Source: Sulfidibacter corallicola
GTDB lineage: Bacteria; Acidobacteriota; Holophagae; Acanthopleuribacterales; Acanthopleuribacteraceae
Direction: 5' to 3'
DNA length: 64,000 nucleotides
NCBI RefSeq assembly: GCF_017498545.1
Contig: NZ_CP071793.1
Location: 11,030,256-11,094,255, forward strand
In this document: positions 44,852 to 53,849 of the stretch, one piece after another
How the letters are laid out: every line of letters begins with the position of its first letter
How positions within the stretch are numbered: the first letter of the stretch is position 1
The notes under the pieces: model-generated
What the model was told of the DNA's origin: nothing
The model's input: the letters and a program-made list of their open reading frames with translations, nothing else
The model's database searches: none
Position numbers and translations under genes: made by a program

Positions 44852-45907
44852 TCACCCCACCGGCTGCAGGCTCAAATGTTCCGCCAGCGCCCGTCCATCG
44901 GGCGCCATGACGGCGATCTCCTCAGAAAACCGCATGGCCGTCTGGGGATCTTTGAGACCGTTGCCGGTCAAAATGCAGACGATCGAATCGCTCGCCTTGA
45001 AAAAACCTTCCTTACCCAACCGCAAAATGCCGGCGACGCCTGCCGCCGAAGCCGGCTCGCAGAACACACCTTCCTTGGAAGAAAGGAAGCGGTAGGCTTC
45101 GAGGATTTCCTCGTCGGTGACGGCCTGAATGGTGCCGCCGGATTCATCGCGCGCCACTTCAGCCTGCTTCCAGCTCGCGGGGTTGCCGATGCGGATCGCC
45201 GTCGCCACGGTTTCGGGATGCGTCACCGGCGCCCCGTGCACGATCGGTGCGGCACCGGCAGCCTGAAAACCCAACATCGTGGGCAACGCGCCGGTTTTAC
45301 CCACGTCGCGATACAGTTTGTAACCGGCCCAGTAGGCGGTGATGTTGCCGGCATTGCCTACCGGCATCGCCTGATAGGTGGGCGGATTGCCCAGCGCATC
45401 GACGATTTCGAAGGCGCCCGTCTTCTGGCCGTCGATACGGAACGGATTCACCGAATTGACCAGCTCGACAGGATAATGTTCGGAGAGGTACCGCACCATG
45501 TCGAGGCACTGGTCGAAGTTGCCCTCGATCTGCACGATGGAAGCGCCGGACAAGGCGACCTGGGCCAATTTACCCAAGGCGACCTTGCCTTCGGGGATCA
45601 GGACGATGCACTGCATGCCGGCACGGGCCGCGTAGGCCGCGGCGGATGCCGACGTGTTGCCGGTGGAAGCGCAGATGACGGCTTTGGCGCCGTGTTCGGC
45701 GGCCTTGGACACCGCCATGGTCATCCCGCGGTCCTTGAAGGATCCCGTCGGGTTGGCTCCTTCATACTTTAGATACACGTCCGCTCCGACGGCCTGGGAC
45801 AAGCGAGGCGCGGGAATCAGTGGCGTATTGCCTTCTTCGAGGGAAATGACCGGGGTCTGGTCGGTAACGGGTAAAAACTCGCGGTAACGTTCGATCAAGC
45901 CTGCCAT
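44852..45907 (-). CDS. thrC: Threonine synthase
   Basis: 351 residues, PLP-dependent fold type II. The cofactor lysine lies in NPTGSFKDRGM, the phosphate loop is PVGNAGNITAYW, and STGNTSASAAAYAARAG is the Ser/Asn block. The C-terminal ILTGNGLKDP is a ThrC signature that separates it from threonine dehydratase. It converts O-phosphohomoserine to threonine. With thrB directly after it, the pair forms a two-gene operon; no leader peptide or T-box was recognised upstream. Confidence 0.95.
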   Translation of the reverse strand: MAGLIERYREFLPVTDQTPVISLEEGNTPLIPAPRLSQAVGADVYLKYEGANPTGSFKDRGMTMAVSKAAEHGAKAVICASTGNTSASAAAYAARAGMQCIVLIPEGKVALGKLAQVALSGASIVQIEGNFDQCLDMVRYLSEHYPVELVNSVNPFRIDGQKTGAFEIVDALGNPPTYQAMPVGNAGNITAYWAGYKLYRDVGKTGALPTMLGFQAAGAAPIVHGAPVTHPETVATAIRIGNPASWKQAEVARDESGGTIQAVTDEEILEAYRFLSSKEGVFCEPASAAGVAGILRLGKEGFFKASDSIVCILTGNGLKDPQTAMRFSEEIAVMAPDGRALAEHLSLQPVG

Positions 45908-46396
45908 GGCTCACCTCATGTGGAAGAAATCATTGCGGTTACTCAACCCAAATCGGGCTGGTACGGTAGTGCATCACCGGCGAATTCGAGACCGATCGGC
46001 CCTTCGCCGTACGCCATGCAGGAAAAGAGAACCGCATGGACGCGTCGAACGCGAGCCATGCAGACAGCGCCAGGAAGTTCACGCCGCGTCCATCCGAAAA
46101 GAACGGCGGTTGGAACCGAAATACCGGCATCGAGCGCGGTACCGATGTGCGGGTATTCGGCCCAAGCCCGAAGGACGACCGGAACATCTCGTTCCTGGAT
46201 GGGCACTAACCTAGTACAAATAGAGAAGCCTGACAACCCTGGCAGGTCGAATGGAATCACGGAGATTCGGCGCTACGTCGACTGGCCCGATGAGAGCCGG
46301 CCAGATACGTGGGAAACCACAAACCGGTTCGTCCTCGGAAACCCATGACTTCCCCAATCCCGATGAATCGAACCGAGATCGCTCGGGCGTCCCTCG
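45908..46396. other. Intergenic region upstream of thrC
   Basis: 489 bases between thrC and a minus-strand gene of unknown role. It includes a decayed MITE-like end at 46188-46216. No gene seen; the thrC promoter is not recognisable. Confidence 0.5.
46188..46216 (-). repeat. MITE-like element end (copy 4, decayed)
   Basis: On the minus strand it reads CTAG, then GTGCCCATCCAGGAACG, the same head as copies 1-3. The expected second block 34 nt further on is only faintly preserved, so this is a remnant. Confidence 0.5.
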
Positions 46397-47164
46397 TCAG
46401 GCGCGAAGATCCAGTACCAACTCGCGAAACGCGGCCAGAAAATGGGCCTCGTCACCACACAATTGTTTGCGGACCTCGGCCGTGCCGCCGGAATCCGGGT
46501 ACCACTGCGGGTAGGTGCCGCGAATCGTCAAAACCCAGTTGGTCGTGTTGTAGTGATGAATCAGCGGATAGAACGGCTGGCTCTCCAACTCACGCAACTG
46601 CGCGGCCATCTCGGAGACCGAATCAGGATAGAGGAGCGGCATACAGAACTCGTACAGGTAGTCCGCTACCGCCACCATGGTTTCGAAAGGCCGAGCCAGC
46701 ACCCGCTCCAAAAATGCGGCCAATTGGGATTCACCCTCTCCATACATTTCGAAATAACTACCCAGGCTTTCAAGGGTTTCCGCCATGAAATCGGTCTCGC
46801 AGCCGGCGCGACTGAGCAAACCGATCAAATACACATCGGAGCTGCTGGCCAGGGCTTCCGCCAGCAACATGTTCTCGGGATGACGTCCGCCGGTCATCTT
46901 GTCGACGGCCTGATGGATGGCCACGTGCACGACCTGATCGGCAAAAATGCCGTCGCCGTCGAGAAACTCGTGATAGGCGTGTGCCTCCCACTCGAGCAAG
47001 TTGACGATTCGCGCGATTCCCTTGCTGTGCGGGAAACGGGTGAAACGCGTGTGATTGCATTGAACCAGGGCCTTGGCGAGCGGCACCAGCTCGATTCCGG
47101 CCTCCAGGAAGAGATCTTCTTCATAAATGGGCAGGTCGTCCAAAGTAACCCATGCAGGACTCAT
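46397..47164 (-). CDS. Protein of unknown function (255 aa)
   Basis: No family recognised. The protein is almost wholly helical and acidic, with a His/Glu-rich stretch (LLEWEAHAYHEFLDGDG, then VVHVAIHQAVDKMTGGRHPEN) that could hold a metal, and a Tyr/Trp-rich C-terminus (PLIHHYNTTNWVLTIRGTYP). No signal peptide. The start overlaps the stop of the DUF2062 gene by four bases, so both are made together and may act at the membrane. The EAHxxH-like spacing recalls ferritin-like or hemerythrin-like helices but is not diagnostic. Confidence 0.7.
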   Translation of the reverse strand: MSPAWVTLDDLPIYEEDLFLEAGIELVPLAKALVQCNHTRFTRFPHSKGIARIVNLLEWEAHAYHEFLDGDGIFADQVVHVAIHQAVDKMTGGRHPENMLLAEALASSSDVYLIGLLSRAGCETDFMAETLESLGSYFEMYGEGESQLAAFLERVLARPFETMVAVADYLYEFCMPLLYPDSVSEMAAQLRELESQPFYPLIHHYNTTNWVLTIRGTYPQWYPDSGGTAEVRKQLCGDEAHFLAAFRELVLDLRA

Positions 47165-47667
47165 GATGTAGATTCCACCTTACCGTTTTCGTCGTCGAAA
47201 GTGGGATTTCGCTTTAAAAACTTGAGCGTCAAGTAATAGGACAACACCGCCATGAGGGCGGCCAGAATCATGTGCCCCCAGAAAAAAGGGAGCAGGAAAC
47301 TGAGAAACAAGGAGCCGTTTTCCTGCCAGAACTCGCTACTGAACGTGGTTCGCAGACCGAGTTCGTGCCATGGAAATTCACGGAAGGCGTCCATACTCTG
47401 CATCTTGCGGTACAACACCAGATCGCCGACCACGATCCCGCTCAGGTGAATGGGAAAGAAGGTCCAAGGGTTGTGAACCAGAATGCCGACGATCACGACC
47501 ATGGAGTTTAGCCGAAGCCAATGCGTGAGCACGATCGCGAAAATAAACTGCAAACCGGGAAAGGGGCTGAATGCGAGGGCGACCCCAACGGCCATCGAAA
47601 GAGCGGTAACCTTGGGGCTGGTGTCGGAAAGAAGCAGAGCTTCCTTTGCGCGGGTGAAAATTTTCAT
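47161..47667 (-). CDS. DUF2062 membrane protein
   Basis: 168 residues with hydrophobic helices at about 20-45, 50-75 and 125-150. TSPKVTALSMAVGVALAFSP FPG is split here as TSPKVTALSMAVGVALAFSP then FPG, followed by HNPWTFFP; both are DUF2062 hallmarks. Function of the family is unknown; some members are fused to glycosyltransferases. It leads a two-gene unit with the 255-residue protein. Confidence 0.82.
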   Translation of the reverse strand: MKIFTRAKEALLLSDTSPKVTALSMAVGVALAFSPFPGLQFIFAIVLTHWLRLNSMVVIVGILVHNPWTFFPIHLSGIVVGDLVLYRKMQSMDAFREFPWHELGLRTTFSSEFWQENGSLFLSFLLPFFWGHMILAALMAVLSYYLTLKFLKRNPTFDDENGKVESTS

Positions 47668-48206
47668 AAAGAAATGGCCGAATCCAAGCCGTTTATCGAC
47701 CGCCCATGATAGCAGCTTACCGACAGGGGAGCCAGCATCAATACCATATATATGTCCAACCCGAAACGGGCCGATTCCGGGTCGCCGATTCGGGCCTCAG
47801 GCTGAGCGTGAATTCAGGCTCCGGCAGCCAGGTTGCGAGCGAATCAACGCCCTCAGATCTTTGAGGCCCACTCGGGCGCTCGCGACCCCCGCACCACCCG
47901 AACCCGCCTCGATCCACAGGGAAGCCCGCCGGCGCCGCGCATTCGCCTCGACTTTCCAACCTCGCCGCGCCGCTGGCGATTTCCTGTCTTCGAAAAGACC
48001 GCGCCGGGCACCTGTCGTTTGCACCTAATCCCTCTACTTTCAAGGGTTTGCGCCACGTCATGGCCACCGAAATTCGCCGCTGTAACACTTTGTAAAGCGC
48101 ACCGGCCCTATGGCGAAGTCAGTGTCTACTAGTGCAAAGGACGCACGAAACGTGTCGATCTCTTCTCTCTCGAGCAAGTACGAAACGACTTTTTTGGAGG
48201 CATGTC
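47668..48206. other. Intergenic region
   Basis: 539 bases between the divergent DUF2062 and Spy-like genes. Short frames here lack ribosome sites. No repeat or RNA recognised; promoters for both neighbours are expected. Confidence 0.5.
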
Positions 48207-48848
48207 ATGAAAGCACCCTACTTTAAAACACTGGTAGCCCTGTTGGTTCTCTGCTCTTCCCTCACCGTTTTGGCCCGCGGCCCCTTTCCCGGCCCCGGCT
48301 TCAAACACGCCGAACAAATCAATGAAGACCTGGTCTACATCCACCAACACATCATGGATCAAAAGGCCGCCGAACTGGCCGGCATCCTCGACCTGAGCGA
48401 CGAGCAGGTCACCAGCCTGAGAGCGGTCCGAGCCGATGTAGACGCCATCAAAGCCGCACACGAGCCGACCATCGAGGCCGCCCGCGAAGCCTTGAACACC
48501 GCCGCGGCGGACATTCGCGCCCAACTGGAAGCGGGTGCCGAGCTGAGCGATGCCCAGAAGGAGCAACTCAAGGCATTGCGCGACGCCGTTCGTCAGGCCG
48601 GCCGAGACATGAAAGGCGAGATCCGCGAAGCCTCTCAAGGCCTCGATGACCTGTTGACGGATGCACAGACCGCCGCCATGCGCGACTTCTTCATCGCCAA
48701 CCGCCCCGAGCGCGACCAATCCGCCGAAGACGGAGAGTCCCGCCGCCGTCGGGGTCGTGGCTTCGGTCGCAGAGCCAAACGCGGTGGAGATCGCAGCGGT
48801 CAGTTCCGCATCCTCCTCAGCGACGCCTTCCTGAACCAGTACAACTAA
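48207..48848 (+). CDS. Spy/CpxP-like periplasmic protein
   Basis: 213 residues from the ATG at 48207, which has GGAGG six bases upstream. Signal peptide 1-23 (FKTLVALLVLCSSLTVLARG). The mature part is helical with LDLSDEQVTSLRAV and, at the other end of the fold, LLTDAQTAAMRDF, both resembling the LTxxQ motif of Spy/CpxP chaperones. A C-terminal stretch rich in Arg and Gly (RRRRGRGFGRRAKRGG) is unusual for the family and may bind the outer membrane or nucleic acid. Likely a periplasmic stress or chaperone protein. Confidence 0.72.
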   Translation: MKAPYFKTLVALLVLCSSLTVLARGPFPGPGFKHAEQINEDLVYIHQHIMDQKAAELAGILDLSDEQVTSLRAVRADVDAIKAAHEPTIEAAREALNTAAADIRAQLEAGAELSDAQKEQLKALRDAVRQAGRDMKGEIREASQGLDDLLTDAQTAAMRDFFIANRPERDQSAEDGESRRRRGRGFGRRAKRGGDRSGQFRILLSDAFLNQYN

Positions 48849-48862
48849 ACCCCACCTCCCGC

Positions 48863-48880
48863 GCCCGGCTCCGGCCGGGC
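48863..48880 (+). terminator. GC hairpin after the Spy-like gene
   Basis: GCCCGG, six-base loop, CCGGGC, followed by CCTCTTCCCT. Fifteen bases after the stop codon. It could act with the stronger hairpin downstream. Confidence 0.4.
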
Positions 48881-48933
48881 CCTCTTCCCTCGAACAGTTC
48901 AACCCTCCACTTGGTTCTGCCCTGAGCCACTTC

Positions 48934-48969
48934 GGGGATTTCGGATACCCTTCCGAAATCCCCTTTTTT
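48934..48969 (+). terminator. Strong rho-independent terminator
   Basis: GGGGATTTCGGA (48934-48945) pairs exactly with TCCGAAATCCCC (48952-48963) around a 6-nt loop, followed by six T. About 85 bases after the Spy-like stop codon. Confidence 0.88.
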
Positions 48970-49311
48970 ATTTGCAGAATCGTGCCGACCACCTCGGCCG
49001 GGAATCCTCACCAAGGATTGACCGAGATCCCGGGCCACGCAGGTCCCGTTTCCGCTAGAATGAGACACATCGTTCCCAGACCTTCGATTCGCCTCTTTCC
49101 ATTTCGTTCTCGAACCGATCGATCCCCCGCCATGCCGCCCCGGACCGAGGTTTCCGCGAATGGAACAAGTTCCGGCACAGGCGCGATATCCGCCATTTAC
49201 AACCCAGACCGCTTTCGATAGGCTTCAGGATCACCTGAAAACCCCATCGATCGAAAACAGGCTTCGACCTGGGGTGAGACAATTTCATCATTCGAACCGG
49301 GAGCGTCCCCT

Positions 49312-50457
49312 TTGGATTTCGACTTTTCAGATATCAGACCCTACGAGGGCGAGGAAATCACGACCGCCATCGCGGCCCTCGCGAAGGCACCGGAATTTTC
49401 CGAACTGGCCCGAACCCTGGTCCCGCAACGCCATCCGCGCGCATTCATGCGACGCATGCGCAGGATCTCGGACATCGAGACCTTCCAAACCAAGGTCATG
49501 GCGCCCGCCATGGCCTGGATCGAACAGCATTTCACCGCGGGGGTCACGGTCAGCGGCCTGGAACGGTTGGACGCCGACCAAACCTACGTGTTCGTTTCCA
49601 ACCACCGCGACATCGTACTGGATCCGGGGTTCATGTGTCTCACCCTACACCGAAACAAGATCCCCACGCCCCATATCGCCATCGGCGACAATCTGCTCGA
49701 TCGACCCTGGCTGGTTCACCTGTTCAAGCTGAACAAAAGTGTTTCGGTTAAGCGCGGCCTGAGCCAACGAGAACTGCTGAAGGCGTCCAAAACGCTGTCG
49801 CGTTACGTGGCCGACCTGGTCCGGTCCCAAAAGGGCAATTTTTGGATCGCCCAACAGGAAGGACGCGCCAAGGACGGCGACGATCGCACTCAAACGGGTG
49901 TCGTGAAAATGCTGGCGTTGGCGGCTCGGGAATCCTGGCACAAGCATCTGGGATCACTCCGGTTAGTCGGCCTATCGATTGCTTACGAGTGGGACCCCTG
50001 CGATGCCCTCAAGGCGCGCGAGCGTTTTTTGCGCCAGCGAGACGGACAGTACCAAAAAACCGAAGCCGAGGATCAGGAAAGTATGGCGCTGGGTATCTTC
50101 GGCGACAAGGGCCGGGTTCACCTCCATTTTTCCGAGCCGTTGGAAACCGACCACCCCTGCCTTCGCGACGATTGCAAACGCAACGAGCTGGTCCATCGCG
50201 TCACGGCGGAAATGGACCGACGAATCATGGGCGCCTACCACCTTTGGCCGTCGAACTACCTGGCCGCCGACCTGCTGCGCGGACAAACCACCTATGCGGA
50301 CCACTACACCACCGGCTACGAGGCCGAGTTCCGCGAACGCTTGGAGAGGAAGCTGAAGGAACTACCCGAAGGCAGGGCCCTCGAACCATTCGTGCTGGAG
50401 ATGTACGCGCGACCCGTGATCAACCGCGAAATTTCGGATCGACCGGAAGAAACCTGA
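49312..50457 (+). CDS. PlsC-type glycerolipid acyltransferase
   Basis: 381 residues from a TTG with GGGAG eight bases upstream. Acyltransferase block I is FVSNHRDIVLDPGF (NHxxxxD, catalytic His and Asp), block II is VKRGL, and block III is WIAQQEGRAKDGDDRTQTG (EGR-type). The N-terminal 80 residues and a long C-terminal region (HHxTGYEAEFRERLERKL-like) extend beyond the minimal PlsC fold, as in acyltransferases of about 380 residues linked to lysophospholipid or glycerol-3-phosphate acylation. No obvious membrane helix. Monocistronic. Confidence 0.85.
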   Translation: MDFDFSDIRPYEGEEITTAIAALAKAPEFSELARTLVPQRHPRAFMRRMRRISDIETFQTKVMAPAMAWIEQHFTAGVTVSGLERLDADQTYVFVSNHRDIVLDPGFMCLTLHRNKIPTPHIAIGDNLLDRPWLVHLFKLNKSVSVKRGLSQRELLKASKTLSRYVADLVRSQKGNFWIAQQEGRAKDGDDRTQTGVVKMLALAARESWHKHLGSLRLVGLSIAYEWDPCDALKARERFLRQRDGQYQKTEAEDQESMALGIFGDKGRVHLHFSEPLETDHPCLRDDCKRNELVHRVTAEMDRRIMGAYHLWPSNYLAADLLRGQTTYADHYTTGYEAEFRERLERKLKELPEGRALEPFVLEMYARPVINREISDRPEET

Positions 50458-50751
50458 ATCCCAAAATCCTCTCGTCGGCCTGGAAGACCCGAACCATTTC
50501 CGGGTCGGTTCGACGAAGGCTTCAGGTAGTCGTTTCCCTGCAGAAAAAGCGCGAACTTCCAGCCCCCGAAATACGGTAGGCACCGCTCTGCTGAAACGCC
50601 AAAGAAAGCCAAAAAGACACCAATTTGCCCAACCCAAAGATTCCTTCAAAAAAAGTTGCCCAATCACGCGAATTAACTGTTACTACACAGGTTCCGTGTT
50701 ATGATTCATTTTGGTTGTGGGTCATCTCACAATGATCAGGAGAAAATAAAA

Positions 50752-51042
50752 ATGAAGATTTTTGTAGGCAGCTTGAGCTGGAATACCACTGATGAAGGTC
50801 TTCGTCAGGCGTTCGAACGTTTCGGGGAAATCGACTACGTCCGCGTCGTCACCGACCGCGAGACGGGCCGATCTCGAGGCTTTGGTTTTGTCACGTTCCG
50901 CAACCGTGACGAAGGCCAAAACGCCATCGAGTCCATGAACGGCACCGAACTCGACGGCCGCACCATCAAGGTGGATGAAGCCAAAGAAAACCGTGGCGGC
51001 GGCCGCGGCGGCGATCGCTTCCAATCTCGCAACCGGTGGTAA
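50752..51042 (+). CDS. RRM-domain RNA-binding protein (cyanobacterial Rbp / glycine-rich type)
   Basis: 96 residues, AGGAG nine bases before the ATG. One RNA-recognition motif with RNP2 IFVGSL (3-8) and RNP1 RGFGFVTF (43-50), followed by a short Gly/Arg tail (GGGRGGDRFQSRNRW). Such proteins bind single-stranded RNA and are often cold-induced in bacteria. The 290-base upstream region is unusually AT-rich just before the start; a -10-like TATGAT lies at 50700-50705. Confidence 0.93.
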   Translation: MKIFVGSLSWNTTDEGLRQAFERFGEIDYVRVVTDRETGRSRGFGFVTFRNRDEGQNAIESMNGTELDGRTIKVDEAKENRGGGRGGDRFQSRNRW

Positions 51043-51609
51043 ATCACTAAGTCACCCAGACGCCCCAAGCTAACCAGTTTCCAAGGACGATCTACGGTCA
51101 TCAAAATCTGAATCACCAGTTGCCCAGGAGTTGCGGTCATGGCCCACAACTTACAGAACTCTGACTCCCAAGGCGCTACGGATGCGCGCTCGGTACCATG
51201 TTTCCCGCTCGCGATCGCCAGATTCCTTTTTGACGTACAGGGAGATCCTTCCCTGCCGTAGGATATACCCCCATCGCGAAAGGTCGGCACACACCCTCTT
51301 TCGTGAAAAGCGTGTATTTCCTGGTGGGAAACGAAAGCATCCGTTTCCCCTTCATATCCAATCCTCAATTGCACCGATCGAAAGGGGGCGGCCGTCGTCG
51401 CCCCTTCCGCAGCCCGTCTACGGGCCCAGACAGTCAAAACTTCTTTTTCGCGATCGTGCAATTGCCGTGATTGAATGCCCCCCGCCACGAGGGTACGAAC
51501 ACCGTTTCGAACCCGCGAGGTCGAACGTCGAAAGGAACGCCTCGGCGCGCCGTCGTCTTTTCCCGAAGCTTAATTCGGAGAAAAGGCGATCGGCTCGCCC
51601 CGGCGATGG
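51043..51609. other. Intergenic region between convergent genes
   Basis: 567 bases between the RRM gene and the end of the propeller gene, long for convergent neighbours. A minus-strand frame overlapping the RRM gene (50835-51488) has no homology signs. A hairpin near the right end is listed separately. Nothing else recognised. Confidence 0.5.
51557..51585 (-). terminator. Hairpin after the propeller gene
   Basis: CTTTTCCCGAA (51557-51567) pairs, with one bulge, with TTCGGAGAAAAG (51574-51585), 25 bases beyond the stop codon of the minus-strand propeller gene. A T-run after the stem is missing, but the stem base itself is A/T. Confidence 0.4.
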
Positions 51610-52620
51610 CTACAAGGAGAAGGCCCGCACAAAGTAGGTGAAGTCTTCGCGGTCTTCGTCCTCGTAGAACACGTAAACCCGCTCATCGACGACACCCATC
51701 ATCAAGCCATCCAAAATCAGCGGCTTGCCGATGGCACGGCCATCGAAACCGACGCGTTGGACGACCTGCTTTTCACTTTCCGGATCACCTTCGATGGGAA
51801 TGCTGTAACACACCACCAGATCCTTGCCCAAACGCCCGAAATAGTTGATTCGCGACCAGGCGTACCACCAATGCACGTAGTCGCGGTGGCTGCGCGTCCG
51901 CGGCATACTGCCCTTGGCCTTGACGAAACGAGAGAGCTGGACGGGAATGAAGCTGGGCTCGAACGCATCCTCGTCGGAAACGTTGTGTTCCCGTTCGATG
52001 GTCGCGGGGTCGTAAATCTGCATCTTGGGCTCGAGTTGATCCATGATCAACAGGCGATCCCGGTCCCGAACGACCCACAGCAACTTGAAGTTCCCCCGAA
52101 AATCGGCCTGAGCCGGGGTCATCTTGCGAAAAAAGAGGTCGGTCTTGTTGACGTTCAGGTCACCGCTCTCGGTGATCTGATACTCGATTTCCCGCAAACT
52201 CGGAGGATAGACCCGCTCGAACATGCGAAACCGGGACAGATCCAACACGAACATTCGGTTTTCGACGGGAACGAACTGACGAAAAAAGACATCACTGCGA
52301 GAAAGGTACTTCCCTTCTTCGTCGAAGACACTCGACCGTAACAGTTGACCATCGACGATCCAATAATGATTGCCGGTCCACAGGACTTCACCCACGTGTC
52401 GGAACTCACCGGGCCCCTCGCCCTTCTCGCCGATCACGTTGATGATCCGACCCTGGCCATCCCAATGCCACAGTTGATAACTCGTTGCGGCCATGTACGT
52501 TCCATCGTGGTTGAGATAAACCATCGAGGAACCGAGCGGACCTAGGTAACGACCTTTGTTGTCGAGCCTGACCTCCGATACGGGGCCAACCAGGGCCAAA
52601 AACAAAGAAAACCACAACAT
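51610..52620 (-). CDS. Secreted six-bladed beta-propeller protein
   Basis: 336 residues from the ATG at 52620 (GGAG nine bases upstream); a TTG two codons earlier is the other option. Signal peptide MLWFSLFLALVGPVSE. The body is a repetitive beta protein with VIGEKGEGPGEF, the hallmark of the 6-bladed beta-propeller family, and blade motifs such as VWTGNHYWIVDG-type turns and MQIYDPATIE. Likely periplasmic or surface-located ligand binder; no enzyme motif. Monocistronic. Confidence 0.72.
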   Translation of the reverse strand: MLWFSLFLALVGPVSEVRLDNKGRYLGPLGSSMVYLNHDGTYMAATSYQLWHWDGQGRIINVIGEKGEGPGEFRHVGEVLWTGNHYWIVDGQLLRSSVFDEEGKYLSRSDVFFRQFVPVENRMFVLDLSRFRMFERVYPPSLREIEYQITESGDLNVNKTDLFFRKMTPAQADFRGNFKLLWVVRDRDRLLIMDQLEPKMQIYDPATIEREHNVSDEDAFEPSFIPVQLSRFVKAKGSMPRTRSHRDYVHWWYAWSRINYFGRLGKDLVVCYSIPIEGDPESEKQVVQRVGFDGRAIGKPLILDGLMMGVVDERVYVFYEDEDREDFTYFVRAFSL

Positions 52621-52626
52621 ATACAA

Positions 52627-53243
52627 TTACTCCGTCCCTCTTTGCCCAAAAAGAAATGATCCGCGATGCGAAATCACCCAAAGAAAACTTATATGTAAGA
52701 GCAAACCAGGAACACACAAGAAAGACTCTCGCCACCACCACGATTGAAAGCATTATAGGCGACACGAATTAGATTGGCTATGGAATATCCGCAAAAGCGC
52801 CGCCGCGAACAGGCGTGAGTGCGGCGCCCATTTCCGTAAATAGACTTGCCGTGGAGAGTCGATACAAAACGAATCTCGTGGATACTATCCATTCAGCTCG
52901 AAAAAGCAGTGGTACTTAGCGCCCGAGGTCGGTGGCGAACCCACGCGGGGCCTGCCGCACGGAGCCTTGGAAAGGTCACAAAACGCCAATTTTCGTATGC
53001 GCCAATTTCCCGGATATTCGACCGTCGATCCCGGCGAAGGGCGCGCCATTCCTGGGTCGAGAATCCGTGCACACCGTCCCGGAACATCGAGGTGCTTCAC
53101 CCGCGAATCCAGGACGTGATCGGGACCACTTGACCCCGCCCTCGTTTCCCTCTTTAAATATTTGGAAAAGGTTGCCTTTGCATTTAAGATAACCAACAGA
53201 AGAACTGCGGTGGCGGAAGACCTTGCAATCTAGGGGGATTACG
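52627..53243. other. Intergenic region between divergent genes
   Basis: About 617 bases. It holds a plausible promoter for the plus-strand gene (separate entry). Open frames on both strands are short, overlap one another and show no product. No repeat recognised. Confidence 0.5.
53162..53190 (+). promoter_or_regulatory. Candidate sigma-70 promoter
   Basis: TTGGAA (53162-53167), a 17-bp spacer and TAAGAT (53185-53190), 53 bases before the GTG start of the next gene. Four of six consensus bases at each hexamer or better, with ideal spacing. Confidence 0.4.
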
Positions 53244-53849
53244 GTGGGATTCTTGGATGATCTCGACAGTGCGTTTGACAACATTATGCTCGACGATGAT
53301 GAGGCAGCCAAGACCGATGCCGGTGCCTACAATCCCAGCCTCAGCGAGATGGGACTCCCCGCCGAACTCAAGGAACTCAAGGCCGCGATCTCGGGTGAAA
53401 CGCTATTGCCGATCTGCGGGCTGCTCCGCAACATCGATCGTTGTAAGCGCGCCTACATCCTGGCGGCACTCAAGGGTAGCCTGAACTACCACCTGGCCGT
53501 GGAAAGCGACGCGGAACGCCGCGCCACGGCCGAGTCCATGGATCGCCACCTGACCACGCGTCGCGGGACGACCCGCCAGGTATTCCGCCCCGGCCAAAAG
53601 GGCGAGGTGCTGGACCTGGGCAAGGAGCTCGGCGGTCCCCGAGCCGAAGCGGAAGGAAAACGGGTACGCGAGTTTCTACTCGATTTACAGCAGTGTCCGC
53701 TCATCTCTCCCCAGGACACCGAGAAGCTGTTCAAAGCCGGCATTTGGGAACGGGAGAGCATCCGAAAAGGCACCATGGAAGGCTTGATCACCCTGAGCAC
53801 CCTCGACCAGGAGCAAATTCAGGCCTTGAAAGAAATCGCCGCGTCCTGA
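53244..53849 (+). CDS. Protein of unknown function (201 aa)
   Basis: Family not recognised. The GTG at 53244 (VGFLDDLDSAFDNIML) has AGGGGGAT in front; the frame is open seven codons upstream. Soluble, charged, mainly helical. A short acidic N-terminus (DDDEAAKTDAG) is followed by a helical core with two Cys in RNIDRCKRAYILAALKGS and CPLISPQDTEKLFKAG; the last 50 residues (MEGLITLSTLDQEQIQALKE) could be a helical hairpin. No neighbours in an operon, so context gives no hint. Confidence 0.7.
   Translation: MGFLDDLDSAFDNIMLDDDEAAKTDAGAYNPSLSEMGLPAELKELKAAISGETLLPICGLLRNIDRCKRAYILAALKGSLNYHLAVESDAERRATAESMDRHLTTRRGTTRQVFRPGQKGEVLDLGKELGGPRAEAEGKRVREFLLDLQQCPLISPQDTEKLFKAGIWERESIRKGTMEGLITLSTLDQEQIQALKEIAAS

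Larger units (their letters stand above)
48849..49311. other. Intergenic region with terminators
   Basis: 463 bases. The first 120 hold two hairpins (separate entries), the rest should hold the promoter for the acyltransferase gene. No gene seen. Confidence 0.55.

Noticed and set aside
50835..51488. 217-codon minus-strand frame
   Set aside because: Overlaps the RRM gene antisense and shows no family features.
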